From Sva-07 sp963710625 (GTDB taxonomy: Bacteria; Actinomycetota; Acidimicrobiia; Acidimicrobiales; Ilumatobacteraceae): DNA of 64,000 bases. Positions 52,698 to 61,014 of the stretch are shown here, in pieces. The position numbers and the translations under genes were made by a program. Numbering within the stretch: position 1 is the first letter of the stretch; every line of letters begins with the position of its first letter. The DNA lies in assembly GCA_963710625.1 (NCBI GenBank), contig CAVQBG010000008.1, forward strand, positions 310,001 to 374,000, read 5' to 3'. The notes under the pieces are model-generated. The model did not search any database. It was not told where the DNA came from and saw only the letters and a list, made by a program, of their open reading frames with translations.

Positions 52698-53838
52698 GCA
52701 ACGCGGCGGCCGCCTCGGCGGCCTCGCTCTGCTGGCCCGGCATGACGTGACCATAGGTGTCGAGCGTGAAGCTGACCGACGAGTGCCCCAGCCGCTCGCT
52801 CACGACCTTCGCGTTCACGCCCGCTGCGAGCAGGTGCGATGCATGGGTGTGGCGAAGATCGTGCAGACGGATCCTCGCAAGCCCCGACGATTCGACCAGA
52901 CGGTTGAACGCCTGACCCACACTGTGCGGTCGCATCGGATCACCGACCTCGTTCGTGAACACGCGGTCGTCGGTGGGCGAGGTCATCCCGAGCTCCAACA
53001 GTTCCTCGCGCTGTGTCGCTCGATGTCGCTTCAGAATCGATGCCGTGCGCTGATCGAGGTCGATCGTGCGCCGACTCCGCTTCGTCTTCGGCACCTCGAC
53101 GCGTTCCACGCCTCCGAGGAACGAGGCAGCCACACGAACCGTCACCGTCGAGCGAGCGAGATCGACCGCGTCCCAACGCAACGCAACCAGTTCCCCGCGA
53201 CGCATGCCGGTCATCGCAGCGAGATGGACGAGCGCGCCGGCCCGATAGTTCTCGACGTAGCGCAGGAAGCGACTCAGCTCGTCGGGCGACCAGACGTTCA
53301 TCTCGGGCGCCCGATCACGCGCCGCGGCCATGCTCGGAGCGTCCGCGAGTCGTGCAACGTTGCGCACCACGAGGCCCTTGCGTTCCGCGTCGTGGAGCAT
53401 CTTGCCCATCAGGGTGTGCACGTGGTGCACCGTGGTCATCGACAGCGGACGACCTCCGACGCCGCCGGCTCTCAACAGATCGGCGTAGAGCTTGTCGAGG
53501 TCGGTGGCGCGAAGGTCCTGCAGCTTGTGCGTCCCCAGGTGCGGAAGGACCCAGTTCTTCATCGCCTGCCGGTAGCCCGTCACGGTCGTCACCTTGCGGC
53601 CCTGCGTCTCGAGCGCGTGCAGCCACGTGTCGACGAAGTCGCGGACTCTCAGATCCGTCGGCGCCACGAAGTCCTGACGGCGGTGGGCGTCGATCGCGGT
53701 GGCCAGCGCTTCTTGCGCTTCCTTCTTCGTCGAGTACGACTTCTTCGACTGCCGGCGACGGTCAGCTTCGAGCCAGGACACGTGCACGACCCACGGCTTC
53801 TTGCGGTCGTCGCGCCGGTACACGGTGCCGTTGGCCAT
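52690..53838 (-). CDS. int: Site-specific tyrosine integrase of the island
   Basis: A 382-residue phage-type integrase with an N-terminal arm-binding domain ('VYRRDDRKKPWVVHVSWLEA', AP2-like), a SAM-like core-binding domain ('VRDFVDTWLHALETQGRK') and a catalytic domain: Arg in 'TGMRRGELVALRW', Lys near 'VPKTKRSRRTI', HxxR in 'LHDLRHTHASHLL', His in 'LGHSSVSFT' and Tyr in 'LDTYGHVMPG'. All catalytic residues are intact. The Met at 53838, preceded by AGGGGAA, is preferred over one 13 codons upstream. It sits 107 bp from the tRNA-Arg that it targets. Confidence 0.93.
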   Translation of the reverse strand: MANGTVYRRDDRKKPWVVHVSWLEADRRRQSKKSYSTKKEAQEALATAIDAHRRQDFVAPTDLRVRDFVDTWLHALETQGRKVTTVTGYRQAMKNWVLPHLGTHKLQDLRATDLDKLYADLLRAGGVGGRPLSMTTVHHVHTLMGKMLHDAERKGLVVRNVARLADAPSMAAARDRAPEMNVWSPDELSRFLRYVENYRAGALVHLAAMTGMRRGELVALRWDAVDLARSTVTVRVAASFLGGVERVEVPKTKRSRRTIDLDQRTASILKRHRATQREELLELGMTSPTDDRVFTNEVGDPMRPHSVGQAFNRLVESSGLARIRLHDLRHTHASHLLAAGVNAKVVSERLGHSSVSFTLDTYGHVMPGQQSEAAEAAAALLS

Positions 53839-53868
53839 GGGTTCCCCTGGAGCAATCGGGCGAATTCT

Positions 53869-53890
53869 GCTACCCAAATGCTACCCAAAC
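53869..53890. repeat. Tandem 11-bp repeats, putative integrase arm sites (right)
   Basis: Abutting GCTACCCAAAT and GCTACCCAAAC between int and the attachment core. The same two units, in the other order, occur at 9466-9487 inside the left end. Confidence 0.65.
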
Positions 53891-53925
53891 GGTGTTTTCG
53901 GGTCAATCGTTGCGAGTCGCAATCG

Positions 53926-53987
53926 ATCTACCAGGTGTTTTGTGGCGCCCCTGGCAGGGATCGAACCTGCGACACACGGTTTAGGAA
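53926..53987. repeat. Right attachment site overlapping tRNA-Arg
   Basis: 59 of 62 positions match 9288-9349. The perfectly matching 43 bp (53945-53987) run from just beyond the tRNA 3' end to its anticodon loop, so crossover rebuilds an intact tRNA. Confidence 0.85.
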
Positions 53988-54018
53988 ACCGATGCTCTAT
54001 CCACTGAGCTACAGAGGC
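53946..54018 (-). tRNA. tRNA-Arg (anticodon CCU)
   Basis: On the minus strand a complete cloverleaf: acceptor GCCTCTG paired with CAGGGGC (one G-U), D-arm with AGCTCAGTGGATAGAGC, anticodon loop TTCCTAA giving CCU, T-arm with GGTTCGATCC, discriminator G and an encoded CCA (53943-53945). The anticodon stem has one end mismatch. CCU reads AGG arginine codons. This is the island's integration target, kept functional by the element. Confidence 0.95.
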
Positions 54019-54104
54019 GGGAACAACTCGCGCGAGCGCGCAGCCGAACGCACGATACCGCTCCGCCACGACGGGAAACCGTGACCTCCGAACGGCCGTC
54101 CAGT

Positions 54105-55397
54105 TCAGAATGGGCCAGAGATCATGAAGGTGCGGCCGAGCGTCGAACCACCCGCACCACCGAACAGTTCATCGATGGTCTTGGGCGTTGGCGCGCGCTG
54201 CGAGTTGACGATGAAGCGCGTGCCGGTCGGGTCGAAGGCGGCGCCGGTCACCTCGGAGCCATCTTGGCCGACGAATCGCAGGAATGGGTCGGCGTGGTTG
54301 TCGGGGGTGATCAACACGACCTCCATGTTGTCCCCGTCCTCACAGACGAAGAGGTTGCCGGTGGCGGCTTGGACGGCGAGGTTGTCCGGCCCCCACAGTG
54401 GCGGGCCCTCCCAGTAGAGCGTCAGGCGGGACTGCGCCAGGTCCAGGCGGGAGATGCGGTTGTCGCCCTTGGTGGCCAGGTAGAGATCGTCGCCGTCGAT
54501 CGCGAGGCCTTCGCCACCCGGAAGCGACGTGGCGCCGGGAGCGTCGTAGCGCGTCGGGGTCCGGCCCGGCTCACCGAGCCCGACGACGGGGACCCAGTTC
54601 GTCGATCCGTCCGCTTCGGAGACGGCGAGCGCCTCCAGATCGCCCTCCGACAGGTCACCCCAGGTCCGGGGCCGGAAGCGGTACAACAGGCCGTCGGGCT
54701 CGTCCTCGCTCAGATAGAGCACCTGGCGCGCGGAATCTGCGGCAACCGCCTCATGGCGGAACATGCCCATCGCCGGGCGCGGCTGAGCGGATTCCCGACC
54801 GAGCGGATCGCACTCCCAGACCTGGCCAGCCGTGATCTCCTCGCACGACAACCACGTCCCCCACGGCGTCGCACCGCCAGCACAGTTCCACGTGGTTCCC
54901 TCCAGCACGCTGTAGGCGTCGACGACGCGACCCTCGGTGTCGAAGCGGAGCGCTCCAGCGCCACCGGCACCGTCGACGGGGACCTCGCTGTTGTTCGCGT
55001 AGACCCAGCCGCCGCCGTCGAGGGCGAAGCATGCCCCACCGTCTGGGAAGGGGTGCCAGCGGTACGAGGTGCCCGGCACCGTCTCGCCGCCGACTGCCAG
55101 GAGCTGCGATGTGAACCCCGCCGGCAGCAGCAGATCGTTCTGGTCAGGGGTTGCGGCCAAGGGGCCGTAGCGCGTCACCTCCGGCCTCGCCTCCGTCGTG
55201 GCCGTGATGTCCGTGGCGGTCGGGACATCCGTGGTGGCCGTGGTCGTCGTGACGTCCGTGGTCGTCGTGACGTCCGGTCGCCCATCGGGCGAGGTGCTGG
55301 CCGTCGGGCCGTCGTCCCCACACGCGACGGCGAGGGGGTCGAGGGCGGCGACCATCGCCGCCGACATGGTGACACGGAGAAAACGTCGGCGGTCCAT
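54105..55397 (-). CDS. PhoX-like alkaline phosphatase (DUF839), Tat-exported
   Basis: A 430-residue secreted protein. The N-terminus 'MDRRRFLRVTMSAAMVAALD' is a twin-arginine signal peptide ending near a Cys (A-C-G-D-D), so it may be a lipoprotein. A Thr-rich linker with 'TTTTDVTTTT' follows, then the DUF839/PhoX beta-propeller ('GTWLSCEEITAGQVWECDP', 'GEGLAIDGDDLYLATKGDN', 'LFVCEDGDNMEVVLITPD'). PhoX enzymes are Ca/Fe-dependent phosphatases releasing phosphate from organic esters. It lies just downstream of, and co-directional with, the CotH/DUF4956 pair (3 bp gap). Confidence 0.85.
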   Translation of the reverse strand: MDRRRFLRVTMSAAMVAALDPLAVACGDDGPTASTSPDGRPDVTTTTDVTTTTATTDVPTATDITATTEARPEVTRYGPLAATPDQNDLLLPAGFTSQLLAVGGETVPGTSYRWHPFPDGGACFALDGGGWVYANNSEVPVDGAGGAGALRFDTEGRVVDAYSVLEGTTWNCAGGATPWGTWLSCEEITAGQVWECDPLGRESAQPRPAMGMFRHEAVAADSARQVLYLSEDEPDGLLYRFRPRTWGDLSEGDLEALAVSEADGSTNWVPVVGLGEPGRTPTRYDAPGATSLPGGEGLAIDGDDLYLATKGDNRISRLDLAQSRLTLYWEGPPLWGPDNLAVQAATGNLFVCEDGDNMEVVLITPDNHADPFLRFVGQDGSEVTGAAFDPTGTRFIVNSQRAPTPKTIDELFGGAGGSTLGRTFMISGPF

Positions 55398-55400
55398 GGG

Positions 55401-56810
55401 TCAGCTTCCTTCTCCCTGGCCGTTCCCCGACGCCCAACTCGCGAGCTCGGCTCGCACCGCATCGGGTCGGCGGGTCAGGAAATCCTTGCGGTCGGCCAAC
55501 GCGTCCTCGAACTGGGTCATCGTGATGGCCTCGCGCGAACCGGTCAACCCGTCGGCACGAACCAGGTCGGCGAGGAGGTCGGCGCGGTCGTTGAGCGCCT
55601 GTACGTCCCAGGCCTCGTCGAGCACCCACCGAATGCGCTCCACCAATTCGTCCCGGAACATCGGGTCATCCCACAGTCTCGCGGCGATGGTGGCACCCAC
55701 TTTGGGCGGGAAGAGGACCGGCGTCGACGGACCGACGTCGTAGGTGGTCCAGGCTCCGAGTCCGAGGGCGAGATCCGCGCCGTGCGGGATCAGGACGAAC
55801 TTGCCGGTTTCGGGGTCGTGATAGGCGTAGAAGTTGTTCGGCCACGGATTCGCGAGTGGCTGGGTGGCCGTCGGGACCCGGCCAGGGACGCTGAGGTCGT
55901 ACACGTACCCGTCCCAGTGCGCCGTCAGTGCCTCGATGGCCCAGTACGTCAGGAGCTCGTCGACGTCGACGAGCTCCTCGATCTCTGCCCGGTAGTCCGC
56001 GTCGGATGCCGTGGCGACCACGGCGGCGACGGCGGCGAGGTCGCTGGTGTCGCCTTCGCTCTTGTTGGTGCGAAGCTCGAGCGACGTGTCCGGCCCGCCG
56101 CCCTCCGACTCGTAGAGGTTGCCGTCGGGGTCCGCGAAGTACTGCTCGAGCCACCGCTTGTCGTAGGTCTCACGCATCACGTAGAGCCCGAACGTCTCCC
56201 CGTTGACGGAGACTCGGGCCAGCGCGGTGCGAGCAGCAGGGATACCCGCAGCTCGATACACCTCGTACACCAGTTGCTCGGACAGGAAGCTGCGGTCCCA
56301 GGCGGCGTTTCCGAGCGTGAACCGATCGACGTCGAAGAGGTCCAATCCATCCACGAACTCGTCGGTCTCGATGCTGAAGCCCGGCTTCTCCTCCAACCCC
56401 TGGAACTGCGCGAACCCCTGCTTCAGCCTCACGCCGGCGCCGACGGCCGTCTCACCGTCGACCGTGAGGATCACCGGCACCCGGTCGTCCGAGGGGGGAT
56501 CGAGCAGACCGAGATCTTCGTCGCTGATCTCCATTGCGATCTCGTGCACGACCGTCTGGTCGAACAGCATCTCCGACAGCTCGGATGGAGCCGGCGACGG
56601 CTCCGACGTCGGCGCGGAGGTGTCCAGTGGCTCTGCCGGCACCGTCGACGTCGACGGCTGCGACGTCGCCGGTGAGGTGTCCAACGGTCCTCCCGACGTC
56701 TCGGAGGCCAGCGGCTCCGACGCTCCCGGGGAGGTGTCCTCACCGCCGCAGGAGACAACCATGAGGCCGGCGCTCAGACCGACGGCCAGTCGACGGAAGG
56801 CCGGCGTCAT
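55401..56810 (-). CDS. CotH-kinase family lipoprotein
   Basis: A 469-residue secreted protein: lipoprotein signal 'LSAGLMVVSCGGEDTSPG', a ~60-residue Ser/Thr/Pro linker with near-repeats ('GPLDTSPATSQPSTST', 'EPLDTSAPTSEPSP'), then a CotH-type atypical kinase domain ('RLKQGFAQFQGLEEKPGFSI', 'LGNAAWDRSFLSEQLVYEVY', 'DPDGNLYESEGG', 'HWDGYVYD', 'FVLIPHGADLALGLG'). In relatives the last Asp-containing motif is a metal ligand. CotH kinases phosphorylate extracytoplasmic proteins. It overlaps the DUF4956 gene by 4 bp. Confidence 0.88.
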   Translation of the reverse strand: MTPAFRRLAVGLSAGLMVVSCGGEDTSPGASEPLASETSGGPLDTSPATSQPSTSTVPAEPLDTSAPTSEPSPAPSELSEMLFDQTVVHEIAMEISDEDLGLLDPPSDDRVPVILTVDGETAVGAGVRLKQGFAQFQGLEEKPGFSIETDEFVDGLDLFDVDRFTLGNAAWDRSFLSEQLVYEVYRAAGIPAARTALARVSVNGETFGLYVMRETYDKRWLEQYFADPDGNLYESEGGGPDTSLELRTNKSEGDTSDLAAVAAVVATASDADYRAEIEELVDVDELLTYWAIEALTAHWDGYVYDLSVPGRVPTATQPLANPWPNNFYAYHDPETGKFVLIPHGADLALGLGAWTTYDVGPSTPVLFPPKVGATIAARLWDDPMFRDELVERIRWVLDEAWDVQALNDRADLLADLVRADGLTGSREAITMTQFEDALADRKDFLTRRPDAVRAELASWASGNGQGEGS

Positions 56811-57529
56811 GGGTCGACCTCCTCCGGCGGCGCTTCCACCCGGGTCGGAGACGCTTCCACCTGGGTGGGGGTCGTTTCCACCTCGACTGGCGGTTCGACC
56901 GCGACGAGCGGCGGCGCTTCGGGTCGGCCGACGGCCTTGGGCGAGTCATGGGGCGCCACCGGGCGGTCGGTGCGGAAGCGGACGTCGACCTGCGTTCGAC
57001 GGTGCGCGTAGTCGATCTCCAGCACGTGCATCCTGGTCACCTCGTAGCCGAGCCGGTCCTCGATCTTGGCCCTCAGCAAGTCCGGCGGCCGCGGAACACC
57101 CTTGACCATCACCAGGCACCGCTCGGCGTGCGACAGCACTCGCGGATGGTCGGCCACGAACATCACCCCGAGCAACACGACGTTCAGCGTGATGACGACA
57201 TTCCATCCATCACCGACCGACAACCCGTTGACGAGGCCGATGACGAGCGCGACGAAGTAGTACCCGATCTCCTCCTGGGTGGCGACCGTCGATCGCAGAC
57301 GGATCACCGACAGCAGAGCGAAGAGGCCGATGCCGAATCCGATACCGATCGAGGTCGTGGCAGCGAACGACGAGACGGCGAACAACCCGACGTTGATCCC
57401 CACGAGGCCGAGGGTCAGATCACGTCGCTGGTGACGCCTGAAGTACAGCGCATACGTCAGCACCGAGATCGCGACGAGGTCGATCGCCAGGTTGACCAGC
57501 AATTCGTCGTAGTCCAATTGCACCGACAC
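56807..57529 (-). CDS. DUF4956 membrane protein
   Basis: A 240-residue protein with four membrane helices ('LAIDLVAISVLTYALYF', 'LVGINVGLFAVSSFAA', 'GIGFGIGLFALLSVIRLRS', 'YFVALVIGLVNGLSV', 'VITLNVVLLGVMFVAD') and the DUF4956 hallmark 'LLSVIRLRSTVATQEEIGYY'. A Pro/Val/Glu-rich C-terminal tail follows. DUF4956 proteins occur with CotH and VTC polyphosphate-polymerase genes; no VTC gene is present here. It is the first gene of an operon with CotH and then PhoX. Confidence 0.87.
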   Translation of the reverse strand: MSVQLDYDELLVNLAIDLVAISVLTYALYFRRHQRRDLTLGLVGINVGLFAVSSFAATTSIGIGFGIGLFALLSVIRLRSTVATQEEIGYYFVALVIGLVNGLSVGDGWNVVITLNVVLLGVMFVADHPRVLSHAERCLVMVKGVPRPPDLLRAKIEDRLGYEVTRMHVLEIDYAHRRTQVDVRFRTDRPVAPHDSPKAVGRPEAPPLVAVEPPVEVETTPTQVEASPTRVEAPPEEVDP

Positions 57530-57619
57530 TCACCTCACTGGGTGGGGTATGCCTCGTATGGTCACCGTACGGCTGGTTCGACGAACCCATTAGGGCCGAT
57601 CGTCCCGTCGGGGCAGTGG

Positions 57620-58234
57620 TCAGCGCTCGGGGCCGGCGCGTCGGCCGAACTTCTCCGCGGTGAAGCCGAACGCACGGAGGTCGTCGGGCCACGACGCGAG
57701 GTCGAGGCCGGCCTTGTGGAACAAGTGCGTCAGGAACGTCTCCGGGGACGGCAACTGCTCCCACACCGACGGGAGGAACACCGCGGTCCTCGCGCCCGCA
57801 GCGATCAAGAGTCCGTCGACACCGGGATCGAGCACGTCGAGCAGTGCGTTGCGCGTGCCAGCGGGGATCGGCGAGAGCGGCGACAGGAGGGAGATCTCGA
57901 TGTCGAGGTGGTCGTAGTCGACCCATCGCAGCGGCGGCAGCCGCGGGTCGGTGAACGCGGCTGACCATGCGTGTCGGGCCACGGACAGGCCGACGGGTTC
58001 GTCGGTCTCGATCGAGCCGATGCAGCCGTTCAACTCGCCGTGCACGTGCAGCGTGACGAACGCTCCCGTCGGGTGCAACAGCTTCCCTGGCAGTTCCTCC
58101 CGGATTGGCACGGTGGGCTGACGGTGTTGGAGTCCGTCGACGATCGCGCGTTCGGCGATGTCGAGGAGCAGCTCGGCGTGAGCTGCTCCGAACGGACGGT
58201 CCCGCTCGGCGTCAGGCGATGGCGAACGCGCCAT
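57620..58234 (-). CDS. amrA: AmmeMemoRadiSam system protein A
   Basis: A 204-residue AMMECR1-domain protein: 'LPGKLLHPTGAFVTLHVHGE', 'LNGCIGSIETDEPVGLSVAR' and 'AFTDPRLPPLRWVDYDHLDI', close to the family core R/L-G-C-I-G. It is the third partner of a conserved trio with a Memo-like dioxygenase-fold protein and a radical SAM enzyme. The trio's chemistry is not established. The Met at 58234 lies inside the end of amrB (23-bp overlap), so the genes are coupled. Confidence 0.88.
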   Translation of the reverse strand: MARSPSPDAERDRPFGAAHAELLLDIAERAIVDGLQHRQPTVPIREELPGKLLHPTGAFVTLHVHGELNGCIGSIETDEPVGLSVARHAWSAAFTDPRLPPLRWVDYDHLDIEISLLSPLSPIPAGTRNALLDVLDPGVDGLLIAAGARTAVFLPSVWEQLPSPETFLTHLFHKAGLDLASWPDDLRAFGFTAEKFGRRAGPER

Positions 58235-59033
58235 ACCCCACCACCCGGTGATGATCACCGGCGGTGTCGCCGGAGTTTCGGACGTCCAGCTGTTCCACCG
58301 ACAGCCCGCGCTCGGAGACCACCTGCAGGAACCCACGTAGCGGGTACGCACCACATGCGTCGTGGTCGTCGACAGCGTCGGGCCGGCATGCGACGATGGC
58401 CGCTGCGGTGCGCGCATCGAGCCGGGTCGCTTCGTCGTGGCGGTGATAGTGCGACAGGTCGGTGCTGATCACCACCAGCGTCTCAGGTCCGCCCCAGCAT
58501 GCGTCGAGGACGGCGGCGACCTCATCGGCCGTGGCGTCACCGACGGAGAACGGCAGCAGCTCGAAGTCGTCGAGCACACTCTGGAGGAATGGCAGCTGCA
58601 CCTCGAGGCTGTGTTCGTCGGCGTGGGCCCGGTCGTCGACCCGCACACCCGGCAGGTCGAGGGCGATGCTGCGACCGCTGGCGTCGATCGGCACCACACC
58701 GAACGGCGTACGGAACGAATCGAGGCTCGACACGGCGAGGCCGCGGACATACACGCGGTGGCTCGGCCCGAGCAGGACGACGCGGCGAATCGTCGACCGC
58801 GCCGGGATGATCCTGGCGTACGCACTCGCCGCGATCGCAGCCGAGTACACGTAGCCCGCGTGGGGCACGACGAGTGCCTTCGGGACGGGTGCATCGGCAG
58901 CCGGCATCACTGCGTCGGTGAACGCGTGGCGAAGCGCTGCGCGAAGCGAGTCCGGGGCACCCGGATAGAACGACCCGGCGACCGCCGGCGGACGCACGCG
59001 CGCGTCATCGGGCGGGCTCGGTCGCACGGTCAT
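58212..59033 (-). CDS. amrB: AmmeMemoRadiSam system protein B (Memo-like)
   Basis: A 273-residue Memo-family protein, homologous to class III extradiol dioxygenases: 'RPPAVAGSFYPGAPDSLRAA', 'ALVVPHAGYVYSAAIAASAY' (His), 'VVLLGPSHRVYVRGLAVSS' (His), 'DEHSLEVQLPFLQ' (Glu/His) and 'VVISTDLSHYHRHDEA' (His). The Met at 59033 overlaps the end of amrS by 4 bp. Confidence 0.9.
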   Translation of the reverse strand: MTVRPSPPDDARVRPPAVAGSFYPGAPDSLRAALRHAFTDAVMPAADAPVPKALVVPHAGYVYSAAIAASAYARIIPARSTIRRVVLLGPSHRVYVRGLAVSSLDSFRTPFGVVPIDASGRSIALDLPGVRVDDRAHADEHSLEVQLPFLQSVLDDFELLPFSVGDATADEVAAVLDACWGGPETLVVISTDLSHYHRHDEATRLDARTAAAIVACRPDAVDDHDACGAYPLRGFLQVVSERGLSVEQLDVRNSGDTAGDHHRVVGYGAFAIA

Positions 59034-60130
59034 GTCGATCCTCCCGCCGTCGATCCACTTCGGCGCAGCACCACCGGTTGACGGCGTTGGCCCCAGTGCT
59101 CGACCGGGCCGTCGAACACGCCGGGCATGGCGGTACCGCACGCCGTGCAACGGCCACGGTCGTCCAGCAGGTAGCGGCCGAGTTCATAGCCGTCGCGCTG
59201 GATCACCACGTCGCCGCACCCGTGACAGCGGGTGCTGCCGCCGTCGAGGTCGCGCACGTTGCCCGTGTAGGCGTAGCGCACGCCGTTGTCCATCGCGATC
59301 CGCCGCGCCCTCGTGAGTGTCGCCGGTGGCGTCGGGCCACGGTCGAGCATCCGGTAGTCGGGATGGAAGGCGGTGAAGTGCATCGGCACGTCGCGACCGA
59401 GGTGTTCGACGACCCACCTGGTCATGGCGTCGAGTTCCTCGTCGCTGTCGTTCATCCCCGGGATGAGCAGCGTGGTGAGTTCCACCCAGACGTCGGTGTC
59501 GGCGAGGTACTCGAGCGTGTCGAGCACCGCACCGAGTTCGGCACCGCAGGTGTGCTTGTAGAAGTCCTCGGTGAAGCCCTTCAGGTCGACATTGGCGGCG
59601 TCGAGGTGGCGGTAGAACTCGGCGCGCGGTTCGGGTGAGATGTAGCCGGCGGTGACGGCGACGGTCTTGACACCCAGCTCTCGGCAGGCATCCGCGACGT
59701 CGATCGCGTACTCCATGAAGATCGTCGGGTCGTTGTAGGTGAAAGCCACGCTGCGGCACCCGAGCTCCGCCGCGCTTCGGGCGATGGTCTCCGGCGACGC
59801 CTCATCGGCGAGCGTGTCGATCTCCTTCGACTTCGAGATGTCCCAGTTCTGGCAGAAACGGCACGCCAGGTTGCATCCGGCGGTACCGAAGGAGAAGACC
59901 GACGAACCGGGCAGGAAGTGGTTGAGCGGCTTCTTCTCGATGGGGTCGACGCAGAATCCGCTCGAGCGGCCGTAGGTGGTGAGCACGACCTGGTCGTCCT
60001 CGCGGGCTCGAACGAAACAGACGCCCCGCTGGCCATCACGAAGCTTGCACTCGCGCGGGCAGAGATCGCACTGGAGACGACCATCGTCGAGCGGGTGCCA
60101 GTACTCGGTGGGAACGGTGAAGCGGTCCAC
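59030..60130 (-). CDS. amrS: AmmeMemoRadiSam system radical SAM enzyme
   Basis: A 366-residue radical SAM protein. The 4Fe-4S motif is CNLACRFC (CxxxCxxC) in 'FGTAGCNLACRFCQNWDISK'. Upstream 'QCDLCPRECKLRDGQRGVC' and downstream 'CHGCGDVVIQ ... CTACG' are extra cysteine sets typical of AmrS/pyruvate formate-lyase-activating-like members. It is first in the operon amrS-amrB-amrA. Confidence 0.92.
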   Translation of the reverse strand: MDRFTVPTEYWHPLDDGRLQCDLCPRECKLRDGQRGVCFVRAREDDQVVLTTYGRSSGFCVDPIEKKPLNHFLPGSSVFSFGTAGCNLACRFCQNWDISKSKEIDTLADEASPETIARSAAELGCRSVAFTYNDPTIFMEYAIDVADACRELGVKTVAVTAGYISPEPRAEFYRHLDAANVDLKGFTEDFYKHTCGAELGAVLDTLEYLADTDVWVELTTLLIPGMNDSDEELDAMTRWVVEHLGRDVPMHFTAFHPDYRMLDRGPTPPATLTRARRIAMDNGVRYAYTGNVRDLDGGSTRCHGCGDVVIQRDGYELGRYLLDDRGRCTACGTAMPGVFDGPVEHWGQRRQPVVLRRSGSTAGGST

Positions 60131-60136
60131 GCGCGG

Positions 60137-60754
60137 TCACGCTCCCTCTTCGACGTCGGGGTCGGACGGCTCGTCGACGATCTCGGCGTCGATGATGCCG
60201 TCGTCGGCATCGTTGTCGTTGTCATCGTCGGTACCGTCCGAGTCGGCGGTGCCATGGAGGAAGTCCTCCGGCGCGAGCTCATCGAGGAAACTCCGGAACT
60301 GATCGACCTCCGCGTCGATCTGAGCGTCGTCGAGTGCCGACTCACCCTCCGGCTCCGGGTAGGCACCCGCCTCGTTCAGCACGTGCTCGCTCACGAACAC
60401 GGGGGCGTGCAGCCGGATGGCGAGTGCGATCGCGTCGGATGGACGTGTGTCGACTCGGAGATCGCCGGTCGGCCCGCTGACGGCGAGGTTGGCGATGAAG
60501 GCGCCCTCCTGGAAGTCGATGACCTCGACGGCGTCGAGATGGCCATCGAAGCGTTCGACGAGCGTTGCCATCAGGTCGTGCGTCATCGGTCGGGGCGGGA
60601 CCTGGCCCTGTGCGGCGAGCGCGATCGACGCTGCCTCCGCGCCGCCGACGACGATCGGCAGCAGTCGGTTGGGAGCGTCGTGCTCGCGGAGTACGAGCAC
60701 GGCGGCACCCGTCTGAGGGTCCACTTGGATTCCGACGAGATCGACTTGCAGCAT
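60137..60754 (-). CDS. Bifunctional nuclease family protein (DUF151)
   Basis: A 205-residue protein with a DUF151 (BFN) domain over residues 1-130: 'VDLVGIQVDPQTGAAVLVLR', 'LPIVVGGAEAASIALAAQG' and 'DTRPSDAIALAIRLHAPVFV' (the R-P-S-D-A-h-A-L-A signature). The C-terminus is a long acidic tail ('GTDDDNDNDADDGIIDAEI'). DUF151 proteins act as nucleases in plants and archaea and are common in actinobacteria near metabolic genes. It ends 6 bp before amrS on the same strand, so it probably starts the operon. Confidence 0.88.
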   Translation of the reverse strand: MLQVDLVGIQVDPQTGAAVLVLREHDAPNRLLPIVVGGAEAASIALAAQGQVPPRPMTHDLMATLVERFDGHLDAVEVIDFQEGAFIANLAVSGPTGDLRVDTRPSDAIALAIRLHAPVFVSEHVLNEAGAYPEPEGESALDDAQIDAEVDQFRSFLDELAPEDFLHGTADSDGTDDDNDNDADDGIIDAEIVDEPSDPDVEEGA

Positions 60755-61014
60755 GCAATCATGATACGAGCCATATCAGCATTTATGGTTTGTCCACAGC
60801 ATCTTTCTGTTCGACGACTCCGATCGCAGCAGCCGTGACGCACCGAACGGATCACCAGCGGATCTGTCCGTCCACGAAACGCCGAGGGGCCAGCTCCGAA
60901 ACGGGTGCGAGCCGGTCACGAAACACGGCCGACGTGCAGGGTGTGAGCGCAACGGGCCTCCCTACGGTGCGGCATCTCCCGACCCGGGAGCCACTCTCAC
61001 ATGGAGGAATCGCA

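Larger units (their letters stand above)
9288..53987. mobile_element. Genomic island integrated in tRNA-Arg(CCU)
   Basis: A 62-bp segment at 9288-9349 repeats at 53926-53987 with 59 identities, the last 43 bp perfect. The right copy is part of an intact tRNA-Arg gene; the left is an orphan 3' tRNA fragment. Directly inside the right end lie a tyrosine integrase and a HTH excisionase-like gene. This is the classic arrangement of an element integrated at a tRNA 3' end. No conjugation or replication genes are recognisable inside, so it may be a non-autonomous or degraded element that has accumulated IS copies and defence-type genes. Confidence 0.85.

Noticed and set aside
54081..56675. 864-codon open frame opposite PhoX and CotH
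   Set aside because: Arg/Val/Gly-rich antisense frame crossing two convincing genes on the other strand.
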